NCBI GenBank assembly: GCA_965218865.1
Contig: CBDCME010000069.1
Span: 62,001 to 126,000, forward strand
Reading direction: 5' to 3'
DNA length: 64,000 nucleotides
Source: CBDCME01 sp965218865
Lineage (GTDB): Bacteria > Pseudomonadota > Alphaproteobacteria > JAAXGF01
A program made the translations under genes and the position numbers. The number at the start of each line of letters is the position of its first letter. The stretch's first letter is position 1. Positions 16,669 to 25,996 of the stretch are shown here, one piece after another. A model generated the notes under the pieces. The model saw nothing but the letters and a program-made list of their open reading frames with translations, searched no databases and was not told the DNA's origin.

Positions 16669-18748
16669 CAGGGCTAGTTTTTTGTCCGCCCAGTGATCAG
16701 GGTGAGGTGATCGCGGCGCTGGCCATTTCATTCTCGGTGTGGCAGTGTGCCGGTCATGGCGACGCTGCCGGTCTCGGATTCGTCCATTGATTTGCGCGCG
16801 GTCACGGTGCGTCCGACCTGGGGCGCGCAGGAGCACCGGCGCGGGGACCGGTTGGTGGAGCAGCACCACTACCTGGCGTTCCACGGCGTCATCGGCAAGG
16901 GCCTGCGCCATGTCGCGGTGCATGGCGAGACCTGGCTCGCACTGATCGGCTGGCAGCCCGGCGCGTTCAAGCTGGGCGCGCGTGATCGCTGGATCGGGTG
17001 GTCGGCCGAGCAGCAGTTCCGGCGTCTGCATCTGATCGCCAACAACTCGCGCTTCGTCATTCTGACGCCTGGCCGAGTGCCGAACCTGGCCTCCCGTGTG
17101 CTGGGGCTGAGCCTGCGGCGGCTGTCTGAGGACATCCAGGCGGTGCACGGATATCCGGCTCTTCTGGCGGAGACGTTCGTGGACGTCTCGCGATTTGCCG
17201 GCACCTGCTACCGCGCGTCGAACTGGCGCTCTCTGGGGCTGACGCGGGGCTTTGCCCGTGAGCCCGGAGGGGCAGCGCGCTGGCGCCACCACGGTCAGCC
17301 CAAGGAGGTCTTCGTGTTCGGACTGACAGACGGCGCCCCCGAGGCGCTGAGCCGTACCGGGATGCCGGCACACTGGAACGCCGAGCAGCACACCGAGCCG
17401 ATGGCCGCGCCCCGGCTGCGCAGCCTGTTCGAGTGTCTGGGTGAGGTGCCCGAGTACCGCCATGCCCGGGGCAAGCGCTATGCGCTCAACACCATTCTGG
17501 TGATCGCCGTCGCCGCCCGGCTTGCCGGATACCGGGGGGTGAACGCGTTCGCCCAGTTCGCCGCCCTGCTCTCCCAGGAGCAGCTCGAGGCGGTGGGTGC
17601 GTTCTGGAGCCCTTCCAAACAGCGCTACACCCCGCCCGCGATCACCACCTTCCACAAGACCCTCACCGCCCTGCCGCCAGAGACCCTGGACAACGCGATT
17701 AGCCAGTGGACCGGCCAGCATGGCAGCGCGCACGCGCCGGTCGCCATGGACGGAAAGGATCTGCGCGGCGCCTCGAAGCAGACCGAAGACGGGCGCAGGA
17801 TGATGGTGGCGGCGGTCGAGCACGACACCGGCGTGGTCCTCGGGCAGGTCGAGGTCGACCGCAAGAGCAACGAAATCCCGGCCGTGCGCGAACTCTCCAG
17901 CGGCCTCGACCTCACAGGCCGGATCGTCACCATGGACGCGATGCACGCTCAGCACGAGACCGCGCGCTGCCTGCTCGGGCGTCGCGCCGACTACGTGATG
18001 AGCGCGGTCAAGGACAACCAGGAGATGATCTTCGAAGACCTCAAGGCGATCGACTTCAGCGATGCGCTCTGGCACGAAACCGTCGACAAGGGCCATGGCC
18101 GCATCGAGCGCCGACGCTGCGCCGTCGTCGACCTCTCCGCTGCCGAGTGGGACGGCTACGCCAACCTCCACGGGCGACGCCAGGCCATGCGCATCGAGCG
18201 CGAACGCGAGATCCTCAAGACCGGCAAGCGCAGCATCGAGGTGACCTGGAGCCTCACCTCGCTCGGCGCAGAGCGCGCCGGACCCGAGGAGTTGCTCGAA
18301 CTGGTGCGCAACCACTGGCATATCGAGAACCGCCTGCACTACGTGCGCGACTTCACCTACGACGAAGACCGATGCCGGGCCTACGTGCGTCACCTGCCCA
18401 GAAATCTCGCCTGCTTGACCAACGCGGCCATCGCCATCGTGCGCTGCGACGGACGCTTCCGTTATCTGCCCGAGGCCAACCGGCACTATGCCGCCCGGGC
18501 GCAGGAGGCCCTCGACGCGATCATGACCGCGCCCATCGCCTGAGACAGCACGCCTCTCCCCCGGACCGGGACGTGCCGCCGAGCGGCGCGGGCGGACCGG
18601 TGTGCCTGTCGAATCCGAAAACGCCGTCCGGTGGCTTCGAGCAGTCCCCATGACGTCGTCGAGGCAAGCTCGGGGCTCCCCGAACCCCGTGCACCGAGCA
18701 CGATCCCACTCATCCCGAACCCTCAACCGCGACTAAAAATTGTTCCTG
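16669..18748 (+). mobile_element. ISAs1-family element, copy B (2080 bp, intact)
   Basis: Same ends as copy A in the opposite orientation, with a perfect 10-bp target duplication CGTCGAGCTG at 16659-16668 and 18749-18758. It interrupts the DUF2336 gene. Its transposase differs from copy A at one visible residue (RRGDRL instead of RRWDRL). Confidence 0.93.
16747..18543 (+). CDS. ISAs1 transposase with N-terminal DruA-like domain
   Basis: 598 residues, the same protein as in copy A: DruA-like module (about 20-170) followed by the ISAs1 helper and DDE domains with VAMDGKDLRG, IVTMDAMHAQHETA and HWHIENRLHYVRDF. All catalytic residues are present and the frame is uninterrupted, so it should be competent. 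The only residue change I see is Trp to Gly early in the DruA-like part, just before the conserved HHYLAF motif. Confidence 0.9.
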   Translation: MPVMATLPVSDSSIDLRAVTVRPTWGAQEHRRGDRLVEQHHYLAFHGVIGKGLRHVAVHGETWLALIGWQPGAFKLGARDRWIGWSAEQQFRRLHLIANNSRFVILTPGRVPNLASRVLGLSLRRLSEDIQAVHGYPALLAETFVDVSRFAGTCYRASNWRSLGLTRGFAREPGGAARWRHHGQPKEVFVFGLTDGAPEALSRTGMPAHWNAEQHTEPMAAPRLRSLFECLGEVPEYRHARGKRYALNTILVIAVAARLAGYRGVNAFAQFAALLSQEQLEAVGAFWSPSKQRYTPPAITTFHKTLTALPPETLDNAISQWTGQHGSAHAPVAMDGKDLRGASKQTEDGRRMMVAAVEHDTGVVLGQVEVDRKSNEIPAVRELSSGLDLTGRIVTMDAMHAQHETARCLLGRRADYVMSAVKDNQEMIFEDLKAIDFSDALWHETVDKGHGRIERRRCAVVDLSAAEWDGYANLHGRRQAMRIEREREILKTGKRSIEVTWSLTSLGAERAGPEELLELVRNHWHIENRLHYVRDFTYDEDRCRAYVRHLPRNLACLTNAAIAIVRCDGRFRYLPEANRHYAARAQEALDAIMTAPIA

Positions 18749-19805
18749 CGTCGAGCTGCTTGACGACCCTCTCGTAGAGGTGAGCGTGGTCGCGAGGATC
18801 GCCTCGAAATCCGATTTCCGAAGAAGTTTCGACGACCAGTCGTACGACTTCGATCAGGGCCGGGGGACAAGCCGTCACCTTGCGCAGGGAATCGAGGCCA
18901 CGCGGTCCCGTGTCGTATATCAGAAATCTGCTGTTTTCGATCGGGATGTTCGCGATCTCCGCGATCGCGGTCTCGAAGAACTTGGTCTGACCGAGGCAAA
19001 AGCTTTGTATGATCAATGGGAGTGACAGGCGGTCTGCGGATCTGATCTGACGCACAATTTCCTCGACCTCTTCCGGCTCGGCATCCCAATCCACGAATTC
19101 AAGAATCTCATCGTCCGTGGACTCGAAAACCAGCTCGTCGGTAATTTCCCCCGGAGGCGGATGATGCTCGTTCAGTTCGACGTACAAATTCCCCGATACC
19201 AAGTCATAAAGGATCTTGACGATTCTCCGCGGCAAGACAGGCCGCCGAATCACATTGCCGGTTATGGTCTCGTCGTCGGTAAATGTGTTGATGATCTTGA
19301 GGTAGGAAAATTCCATGATGTTGGCGCCCAAATTGGCGGTGAGCACGACGACGACCGGTTGCTGCTCAGTGTCCACCAAGGTGGCCGACACACGTTCGGA
19401 AAGTTTTCTCCGCCGAGCCACCGCGACGCGTTGTTCCAGTTCGCGCGAGCGTATGATTTCGATCAAATCGATGTCGGTGAGGACAGGTGAACTTTCTATG
19501 ATCGGAAGCGCGACGTCGGATAAGTCACTGGCCAGGACGACGGCGATGTCGTGCGGCAGCCGGGGACAGTCTTTCAATCATTCCGACATGGCGCGGCGCA
19601 CATCGTGGGATTTATCGCGCAGGCTCGCGCGAAAGATGGCTTCAGCCATGACCCGCTCTTCTCGGCCCAATCCGCGACCGTTGAAGCCGAGCGCGAAATT
19701 TTCGACCGTCATGGCCCTCATCCCGGGGGAGAGTCCCCCCAGGAGATCGGATACCTTGTCCTCGTATGATCGGCTCATCGTCGTGAAATCGGTTTCATGG
19801 ATCAA
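18749..19805 (-). pseudogene. DUF2336 protein, 5' part, with in-frame stop
   Basis: DUF2336 is an alphaproteobacterial helical-repeat family of unknown function. The N-terminal 75 codons (LSPGMRAMTVENFALGFNG, EERVMAEAIFRASLRDKSHD) end at a TGA (19578-19580) that is in the same frame as the following LKDCPRLPHDIAVVLASDL. Ordinary members read through this junction (alanine or similar). The remainder includes LPIIESSPVLTDIDLIEIIR and RRKLSERVSATLVDT. The gene is then cut by ISAs1 copy B, with its last 23 codons on the other side. Two independent lesions make it a pseudogene unless the TGA is a sequencing error. Intact length would be about 380 residues, normal for the family. Confidence 0.78.
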
Positions 19806-19944
19806 ACGGGAGGAAATCTACAACCAATGGCTTATAGCTTCGAAACGTGAATTTTTTCTGACTTTCGACGAAATTCCGAGGCGGGGACCGTGAACATGGA
19901 GGGCACACCCTTCCTCCGTCCAAACTCAATCATTATTTCAGCGG

Positions 19945-20583
19945 TCAGGTGAGGCTATAGCCTAGTTTCCGCATCATTTTTCCGTTTGTTCGACGAAATA
20001 ATTTAATATTCTTTCGCGTCATCACGTCACGCCAGTCGGTCTTCTTTCTGACTATCAGCCCATCGACAGATGCCACGGTATCACGGTCCGGAATCGTCCG
20101 TTTAACGATTTTGGCGTCGAGGAACGCGCTTAGTTTTTCCAGGACCATCGGCAAATCACTCACGATTTCTTCGTATCTGAGCAGGAGAGTATTCTTCCGC
20201 ACCCACGGTTGCCAGGCCGATACGTGGTTTGCCCAGGATCCGAAACGGAATTGACCAACAATAACGTCTTCCAAAGGGAGGCGTCGCCGGTATAACTCCC
20301 AAACACTAGCGCAAGCGGCTCTCCCATCGCGTACGACGTACACGGCTCGGGCGTCATCCTTTGGCAGATCGTGGGTCTTGATCAGCGGTATGGCGCCCCG
20401 GGGTAAGCGAAATCTTCCCTCCTCCCTGCGTTCGATGTGACCGACGTATGATTCCAGTTCTTTATTTCCACCGAGGTCGTTGGGATAGATGCTCGTCGAT
20501 ACAAGCCCAAGGCATTGGTATAGAACGGTGCGAAGGAGCGTGTTGCCACTCCGAGGATATGATGCGAGCCAAATAGGTTGAAC
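19945..20583 (-). pseudogene. Sulfotransferase, start codon region damaged
   Basis: About 212 codons encode a PAPS-dependent sulfotransferase-like protein: 5'-phosphosulfate loop PIWLASYPRSGNTLLRTVL at the extreme N terminus, 3'-phosphate region VYVVRDGRAACASVW, and a C-terminal WRDVMTRKNIKLFRR segment. The expected start ATG (20587-20589) is followed at once by an in-frame TAG (20584-20586), and no other ATG, GTG or TTG lies before the PAPS loop. Either codon 2 has a nonsense mutation (CAG to TAG is the simplest) or a non-standard start is used. It lies next to a second sulfotransferase on the same strand, so the pair may modify a glycan or lipid. Confidence 0.65.
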
Positions 20584-20765
20584 CTACATGAGCGACGTTA
20601 CCGAATAATCTCCTTGAAATTTACCGAGGCTGCCACTCATTCAAAAACGTCGAGCACCGGAACCAACGGCGGCCAAGCGGCGCGCTATCCTTTCCGCGTT
20701 CGTTTCGGTTGTCTATTGGATAGAATAACTTCGGGGCCACAGGGAACCGCGCCATCAAGCGCTAC

Positions 20766-21563
20766 TCAAGCCGGATAGCCGAGTCGTGCCAGGACGTCAC
20801 CGAATGCGTTGTTGAGCCGGATTATCGTCTCTGGGCGCAGCTTTCGCTTGTAGTCTCCCGGCGTGACCTGACGTCTGTGAACCCATTGGTCATCGTGGTC
20901 GGCTTCCGTGTGGCGCGCCAGGCCCATCCTGATCCGCTCGATCTGTTCGGGATCCTCGAACCCGAAGATGCCGGAAACGCCGCGAAGCCAGCAAGTCGAA
21001 CCCGACACCATGTCCTCGTATCGCACGAAGACGGTGTTCGGCCGCTCGAATAGGTTCGCTACGTAGCTCTCGTATCGCCGCCGAACGTTGCCGGCGAGAT
21101 CCCAGAGGTGGCTGCCGGTGCCATAGTCACCGGTGACGGGGGCATCCTCGGCCGTCGCCATCCGCCAAACAAATTCGTCGATGCCCCACTCCGCGACCTC
21201 CTTGCGATAACCCGTACCGCCCTCGATCTCACCGCCATGCGAGTAGCAGTAGGAGAAGAACATGGAAACCAAGACGTCACGAGGATCGCGCAAGTGGAGC
21301 AGGATTTTGGTGTCTTCGGTTCGCGGCGCGGGGATATAGATGCGGAGCGGTCCGAAGCAGCCCTTTTGGGTCAACCAATGCTCCGGCCGCTCGGCGAATT
21401 GGCGTATGGAAACGCGTACGTCACCGCCGTTGGGGGAGTAATGCCTGTAACCCGTTAGCGGCGCCAGGCGACGGCACAACTGGTACAACAGCATCGACCC
21501 GCTTCTATGCATGGAGAAAACGATGATGCGATCTCCCGCCACCACGTCTTGCCTCCGTTCCAT
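20766..21563 (-). CDS. Sulfotransferase family protein
   Basis: 265 residues, a PAPS-dependent sulfotransferase. The 5'-phosphosulfate-binding loop is IVFSMHRSGSMLLYQLCRRL, the 3'-phosphate site is ILLHLRDPRDVLVSMFFS, and a later VFVRYEDMVSG matches the family's conserved strand and acidic motif. The C-terminal part (DYKRKLRPETIIRLNNAFGD) is typical of the fold, with the lid region before it. No signal peptide, so it acts in the cytoplasm or at the inner face of the membrane. Its closest relatives use carbohydrate or small-molecule acceptors, which cannot be told from sequence. It sits 177 bp upstream of the damaged sulfotransferase. Confidence 0.82.
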   Translation of the reverse strand: MERRQDVVAGDRIIVFSMHRSGSMLLYQLCRRLAPLTGYRHYSPNGGDVRVSIRQFAERPEHWLTQKGCFGPLRIYIPAPRTEDTKILLHLRDPRDVLVSMFFSYCYSHGGEIEGGTGYRKEVAEWGIDEFVWRMATAEDAPVTGDYGTGSHLWDLAGNVRRRYESYVANLFERPNTVFVRYEDMVSGSTCWLRGVSGIFGFEDPEQIERIRMGLARHTEADHDDQWVHRRQVTPGDYKRKLRPETIIRLNNAFGDVLARLGYPA

Positions 21564-21694
21564 CGTTGTCTAGCGCCAACAGAAACCGCCAGCTGTTCGT
21601 CTCGCCCGATCGGGCACCGCGACAAGGTATCCCATCTCCGACAATTATCGCCCACCGCGGCCCCGTTCCGGTGGCAAGAATAGCGGGCGCGCGG

Positions 21695-22276
21695 TCATTG
21701 GCACGCTTGCCGTATGGCGATCCTCGGCTTCCGCCAAGCGAGTGATTTGACCTCGTCATCCAGGGGCGTGCCGGCGATCGAGTTGGTGTAATTGCTCATG
21801 GTCTTGACGGCCAGGCCGAGCACGATTTCCAGTGCCTGCCGCGCCTCGTACCCAGCTTCGAAAAACAGCGCTAGATCAGCCTGGCTGATCTTGCCCCGAT
21901 TGTGCAAGAGCTGGCGGGTAAGGGTCCGTACGGCTTCGAGCTTGGGATCGCTCAGGCGCGCGCCGGTCCGCAGCGCCTCGACATCCTCCGGGGCCATCCT
22001 CGCCTGTTTGGCCAGATACGTGTGCCACGGCACGCAGTAATCGCACTCATTCTCGAAATTGGCGGTCTGATAGATCACCTGGCGCTCGATCGGCGTCAGC
22101 GAGGTGGTATCGAACAGGTCCCAGGCGGCGCTGTACGCGGCGAGCAGGGCCGGTGCGCCCGCCATGACCCGCTCAAGGTTCGGGATCATGCCGAAGTTGC
22201 GCTTGGTCGCGGCCAGCGCGTCCCGCGCCGCGCGGGGAGCGCTGGATTCATCGTGCAACGGAAAGGCGTCGGCCAT
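21695..22276 (-). CDS. Carboxymuconolactone decarboxylase/AhpD-like protein
   Basis: 193 residues from ATG 22276, chosen for the strong AAAGGAGA site seven bases upstream (the frame stays open to 22306). AhpD-like all-helical fold with the redox motif ECDYCVPWH (Cys-x2-Cys followed by His), preceded by the usual helix EVIYQ-type stretch RQVIYQTANFENE. Such proteins act as thiol peroxidase partners or in stress responses rather than as decarboxylases. It lies 69 bp downstream of a TetR regulator on the same strand, so both are probably one operon under control of the palindrome at 22957-22978. Confidence 0.82.
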   Translation of the reverse strand: MADAFPLHDESSAPRAARDALAATKRNFGMIPNLERVMAGAPALLAAYSAAWDLFDTTSLTPIERQVIYQTANFENECDYCVPWHTYLAKQARMAPEDVEALRTGARLSDPKLEAVRTLTRQLLHNRGKISQADLALFFEAGYEARQALEIVLGLAVKTMSNYTNSIAGTPLDDEVKSLAWRKPRIAIRQACQ

Positions 22277-22345
22277 CGTCGTCTCCTTTTGTGATCGTGT
22301 GGTCATAAAATCTCCAAAACAAAGCGGCTGATCACGATCTCCTCA

Positions 22346-22948
22346 TCAGCAGAGAATCGTCGCGAGGAAGCCGCGAAAGCTCGCCGCTGCTGGCGTGGCG
22401 TCGCCGGCGCCGCGGGCGTGCAGTAAGGCGCCATCGCCGACGGCGACCGCCAATCGGGCCAGATCCGGCGGATCGGCGTCCGTTCGCAACTCGCCGGCAG
22501 CTTGGGCGCGCGTAAACGCGTCCTTGAAGGCCTCGACAAGCCGCGCGGTCGCGTCCGCGATCGTGGTCGCCAAGGCGACGTCGCCCCGGCCGACCTCGGC
22601 GACCGTATTGACCAGCAAACAACCAGGGTGGGCCGCGTCACCAGCGTCGTCGAGCCACAGGGCAAAGGCGGCGCGAATGCCCGCCGCCGGCGAGCCAGGC
22701 TCGCCCAGGCGCGCAACGACCGCGCCGACCCGCCGATCGGCGTAGCGCTTGAGGGCCGCCTCGAACAGGGCGCGCTTGTCACCGAAGGCGTAAACCAAGC
22801 TCTGGCGACGCAATCCAGTGGTGCGCTCCAGGACCTCGTAGGTCGTGCCGGAGAGGCCGTTTCGGTGGAAGACGTCGACCGCCGTGTCGAGGACGGCGTC
22901 CAAGTCGAAGCCGCGTGGCCGACCGGGATGAGAGACTCTCTTGCTCAT
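22346..22948 (-). CDS. TetR/AcrR-family transcriptional regulator
   Basis: 200 residues from ATG 22948. N-terminal HTH: FDLDAVLDTAVDVFHRNGLS then GTTYEVLERTTGLRRQSLV and YAFGDKRALFEAAL, the classical TetR DNA-binding layout. The C-terminal helical ligand domain includes PGCLLVNTVAEVG, the pattern of the AcrR-like subgroup that responds to electrophiles or thiol stress. The upstream palindrome suggests autoregulation, and the downstream AhpD-like gene is its likely target. The frame stays open to 22975, but that start would place the N terminus inside the operator. Confidence 0.85.
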   Translation of the reverse strand: MSKRVSHPGRPRGFDLDAVLDTAVDVFHRNGLSGTTYEVLERTTGLRRQSLVYAFGDKRALFEAALKRYADRRVGAVVARLGEPGSPAAGIRAAFALWLDDAGDAAHPGCLLVNTVAEVGRGDVALATTIADATARLVEAFKDAFTRAQAAGELRTDADPPDLARLAVAVGDGALLHARGAGDATPAAASFRGFLATILC

Positions 22949-22956
22949 GAGAGAAA

Positions 22957-22978
22957 TATATGAATATACGTTCATATA
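22957..22978. promoter_or_regulatory. Palindromic operator for the TetR regulator
   Basis: A perfect 8-bp inverted repeat TATATGAA-N6-TTCATATA, ending nine bases before the TetR start codon on the minus strand. Size, symmetry and AT richness fit a TetR-family operator overlapping the promoter. It also lies about 190 bp upstream of the divergent winged-helix/DUF4202 gene and might affect it. Confidence 0.65.
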
Positions 22979-23169
22979 ATGTCAACCCCGCGCTTCCCCC
23001 GCGACTGGCAACGAAGTTTCGTGCCATGCCACGCCCGCACCGCACCGAGCTGGGTCGCTTGGCCGTCCACTCGCCTCCCATGCCGTCGTCGCGCGCTGAT
23101 CCGGCAGCGGGAGAACGCCCTTCACGAACAAACATCGATACGCCCCGCTCCGGGGGGCCATGGCGCACG

Positions 23170-24474
23170 ATGATGAAGCATCTCGTCCTTGCTCTTGCCT
23201 GTCACTTCGTCGTCGCGACCGCGCACGGCGGCGCTCCCCTTTCCCGTAACGATTGTGGCTATTGCGCCGCGATGGAGTTCGACCGCCTCGCCGCCCTGCT
23301 GGGGGACGAGGTTCTGAGGGGATTGGTTTGCCGCGTTTCCTTTGAGGCTTACACGCCAAGGGCTTTGAGTTCGGTCCTCGAGGTGCCCGTGACGCAAGTC
23401 ATGCGGCGGATCGAAACCTTGCGCGGCTGGGGATTGGCGCGCCTGACGCCGACCGACTGGGGGGCGACGGTCGTCGAGCCGCTCCCAGGGGATGGCGGCC
23501 GAACCCTGCGGCGCTGGGCGCTCAGATATTGTCCCCAGGGTGATGCGTGCGGGACTCCGAAATCCAACCCGCCGTCGCGAAAAGATGTGGAGATGAATAT
23601 TGACGTCGGCCTCGAAGGTGGCGCCCTCTATTCCCTGGCCACCGGAGAGCGGGGAGACTCGCTCCGTTTTGCGGAGGCGATCAGGCAGATCGACGCGATC
23701 AACCAACCCGATCCGCACAGACTTATCGAGGCCGGAGAGGAATGGGGGCGCGAGTTGCTTTATTCCCGGCGCCGCAGCGTCTGGCTCGATCTGTTGGCAC
23801 CCCGAGGCGACGACCTCGTCCGTATCGCCGTCAGGGCCCTGCACATCGCCCGCTGGGAGATCCCGCGCTCGGATTTTGCCGAGGGCCGGGTCGGTTATCA
23901 CTTGTGGCGCAACGCCCTGGCCAAGTTTCACGCCGAAAAAACCGCCGAAATCCTCGCTGAAATCGGTTATGGGAGCGATGACATCCAACGGGTCGAAAAT
24001 TTGATTCTATTGAAAGATTTCAAGAGGGATCGGGATGCCCAATTGATCGAGGACGTCGCCTCCATCGTCTTTTTCGAGTACGAGTTCGAACTTTTCGCGC
24101 CGACCCAATCGAGAGAAAAACTCATCGACATCATCCGCAAATCATGGCGCAAGATGTCCGAAAAGGGCCGCGAAAACGTTCTCGAGCTGGAATTGTCGCG
24201 CGAAGGCAAGGCGCTCCTAAAAGCCGCCCTTGGCGACGAGAGCGGTGCAAACTATTGGCGCCAGGCCGAACGCCTGGACCGCGCCATTATAACCGTTACA
24301 GCAAACGCGTTAATAGTCTGTTCGAAAACTCGCGGCACCGGCCCACTCCCCCTCCCGGCCACCCACGAGAGGTTGCTGATATGGGTGGCCGGGAGGGACT
24401 CTCCACCATTGAGCAAGGGGGAAATGAGAGGTGGTCACGCTGCCGGAGTGAGGCGGCGTTGGGCTTTTTTTTGA
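23170..24474 (+). CDS. Exported winged-helix domain fused to DUF4202
   Basis: 434 codons. Signal-like peptide MMKHLVLALACHFVVATAHG, then the winged-helix-like domain (about 38-128: LGDEVLRGLVCRVSFEAYTP, LRGWGLARL, LRRWALRYC, then GDACG). DUF4202 follows from about residue 164: RFAEAIRQIDAINQ, ELLYSRRRSVWLDLL, RALHIARWEIPRSDF, KLIDIIRKSWRKMSEKGREN. An in-frame ATG at 23593 (codon 142) could be the start of an ordinary DUF4202 protein, so the winged-helix part may be an added leader. After the domain ends (about codon 360) the frame runs through a REP element into IS110 copy 2, giving a nonsense tail; the native stop was probably lost. DUF4202 function is unknown. Confidence 0.78.
   Translation: MMKHLVLALACHFVVATAHGGAPLSRNDCGYCAAMEFDRLAALLGDEVLRGLVCRVSFEAYTPRALSSVLEVPVTQVMRRIETLRGWGLARLTPTDWGATVVEPLPGDGGRTLRRWALRYCPQGDACGTPKSNPPSRKDVEMNIDVGLEGGALYSLATGERGDSLRFAEAIRQIDAINQPDPHRLIEAGEEWGRELLYSRRRSVWLDLLAPRGDDLVRIAVRALHIARWEIPRSDFAEGRVGYHLWRNALAKFHAEKTAEILAEIGYGSDDIQRVENLILLKDFKRDRDAQLIEDVASIVFFEYEFELFAPTQSREKLIDIIRKSWRKMSEKGRENVLELELSREGKALLKAALGDESGANYWRQAERLDRAIITVTANALIVCSKTRGTGPLPLPATHERLLIWVAGRDSPPLSKGEMRGGHAAGVRRRWAFF
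24315..24398. repeat. REP-type element (iii), first half, split by IS110
   Basis: AGTCTGTTCGAAAACTCGCG followed by the CCCCCTCCCGGCCACCC hairpin. The IS110 copy starts directly after the GGCCGGGAGGG arm, and the remaining part of the REP continues on its far side at about 25997-26040. Confidence 0.8.
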
Positions 24475-25698
24475 GCATGGGATGGATCGAAGAGGGTTTG
24501 ATTTCTGAGCATGGCGCAGGCGACGGCAAGCAGTCTATCGGCGACGGTTCTCAGCGCTCTGGCGTGGCCGTGTCCCCGGGCCCTAAGGGCGGCATAGCGT
24601 TGGCGGCTGATGGGATCGTGTTGGATGGCGACGCGGGCCCAGTGGTAAAGGGCGGTTCGCAGCCGAACGTGGCAGGCCTGACGCATGATGACGAGACAGC
24701 GTTTGCCGCTCCGGCGGGTAACGGGGGCGGCGCCGGACAAGGTGCGCAGGGCCTGGTAATTTCTTTCCCGCAGGGGCGTCGAGGCTTCTGCGAGCAGCGT
24801 GGCGAGGACGGTCCTCCCGATTCCGGGCATGGAAAGCAGGATGTCCACGTCGCGCTGCTCGGATTTCTGCCCCGAGGCGCTGTCCTGTTGATCGGCGATG
24901 TGTCGGCAGAGGCCGTCGATGCGGCTTCGGGCCTGCTTGACCTGGCGGTTGACCAGGCGCAAACGCTCGGCCAGGGAACCGATATGAGCGCAAGCGGCGG
25001 CGATAGTTCCCGGCGCGACGGTGAGCGGCTTTTGGCGCAAGAGGCGCAACACTTCAGGCGCGTCGATTTTGCGGATGCGGTGGGTTTTCAGCAGTTCGGC
25101 AACGGTCTCGGTCCGGATGCGCCGCGCCTTCTCGGGAGTGGGCGCCTTCTTCCACAGGGCGAGAAACCACTCGCTGGCGACATCGTCGCTGACCTCCAAG
25201 GCCTGGGGATAATAGCGTCTCAACTGTTCGCGCAGGTGGTTGGCGAGGCGCACGCGCTCCTGGCCGAGGTCCTCGGCCCAGGCGCGAATATTCGCGCAGT
25301 TCGATGATGGCGGGAGCATCGGCCTTCAAGCGACGAAAGCAATGGCCGTCGGTGCGCAAGGAATCGCCGAGGACATGGGCGTCGCGGCGGTCGTCCTTGG
25401 CGCCGGCGACGGTGAAACGATCGCGAAAGCGGTCGAGCTGCTTGGGGTTGATACTGTGAATGGCGAAACCCCGCTCCAGCAAGGTATCGACGACCGCCCC
25501 ATGCGGGACCTCGATGGAGACGGCAATCCTCTCCGGCACACTGCCACTCTTTTTCGTCAGCCACGCGCACAACTCGGCCAGCCCTTCCCCGCTGTGGGCG
25601 AACGACCTTTCAACGACGATGACGCCGTTACCATCAAGAAGGCAAACCTGGTGCCTCTCGGTCGCCCAGTCAATGCCAGCAAACCAATCAAAGTTCAT
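24435..25698 (-). pseudogene. IS110 transposase in two frames (+1 shift)
   Basis: Recombinase starting at ATG 25698 with GAGGAGAAAGG just upstream. DEDD domain: DWFAGIDWATERHQVCLLDG with the first Asp, then VSIEVPHGAVVDTLLERGF and DDRRDAHVLGDSL carrying the last acidic residues. At about 25275-25285 the match moves to the +1 frame (YSRL, then AEDLGQERVRLANHL) and continues to 24435 through MPGIGRTVLATLLAEA and LSGAAPVTRRSGK. Both halves are otherwise intact, about 420 residues in total. The same one-base offset occurs in copies 1 and 3. So either programmed +1 frameshifting makes the full protein or all copies descend from a broken parent moved in trans. Confidence 0.85.
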
Positions 25699-25996
25699 CG
25701 CCTTTCTCCTCTCTTGCCTCGGACCGCCGCGACGCCGAACATTCCCTGTACTGGCGCTCGCAGGCGCAACTCCCCACCGGCTGTCCGCCGCGGCCGTCCC
25801 TCCGGGGCACGCGTCCCCCCCAGGTGCTCGAAACACAGGGAGCAATGGGTCGCTCCCAGAAGGCTCGTCCGATCCGAAAAAATGACCCGATCAGATCTTC
25901 AGCTGACCGCATTTTGTGGATAACGCTCCGCGTTACCCACAAAACAACAACCACATCAACTTTCTATGTTCGAGTGGTCAACTTAAATGGTACAGG
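25699..25996 (-). ncRNA. Candidate bridge-RNA leader of IS110 copy 2
   Basis: The noncoding left end of IS110-group elements encodes the bridge RNA that guides target and donor recognition in IS621 (established for that relative). Here it is about 300 bases and includes a strong hairpin with TTTTGTGGGTAACGC and GCGTTATCCACAAAA arms. In copy 3 (46285-46317) the arms differ by two changes that keep pairing through G-U wobble, which supports RNA structure. I could not identify the guide loops with confidence. Confidence 0.45.

Larger units (their letters stand above)
24398..25996 (-). mobile_element. IS110-family element, copy 2 (complete)
   Basis: About 1.6 kb. The right end (TGGTGGAGAGTCCC on the minus strand) lies against one REP half, and the left end (CTGTACCATTTAAGTTGACC) lies against the other half, GGCCCTCTCCC. 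No inverted repeats and no evident target duplication, as usual for IS110. It has about 300 noncoding bases before the transposase and about 37 after it. The boundaries may be off by a few bases. Confidence 0.88.
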
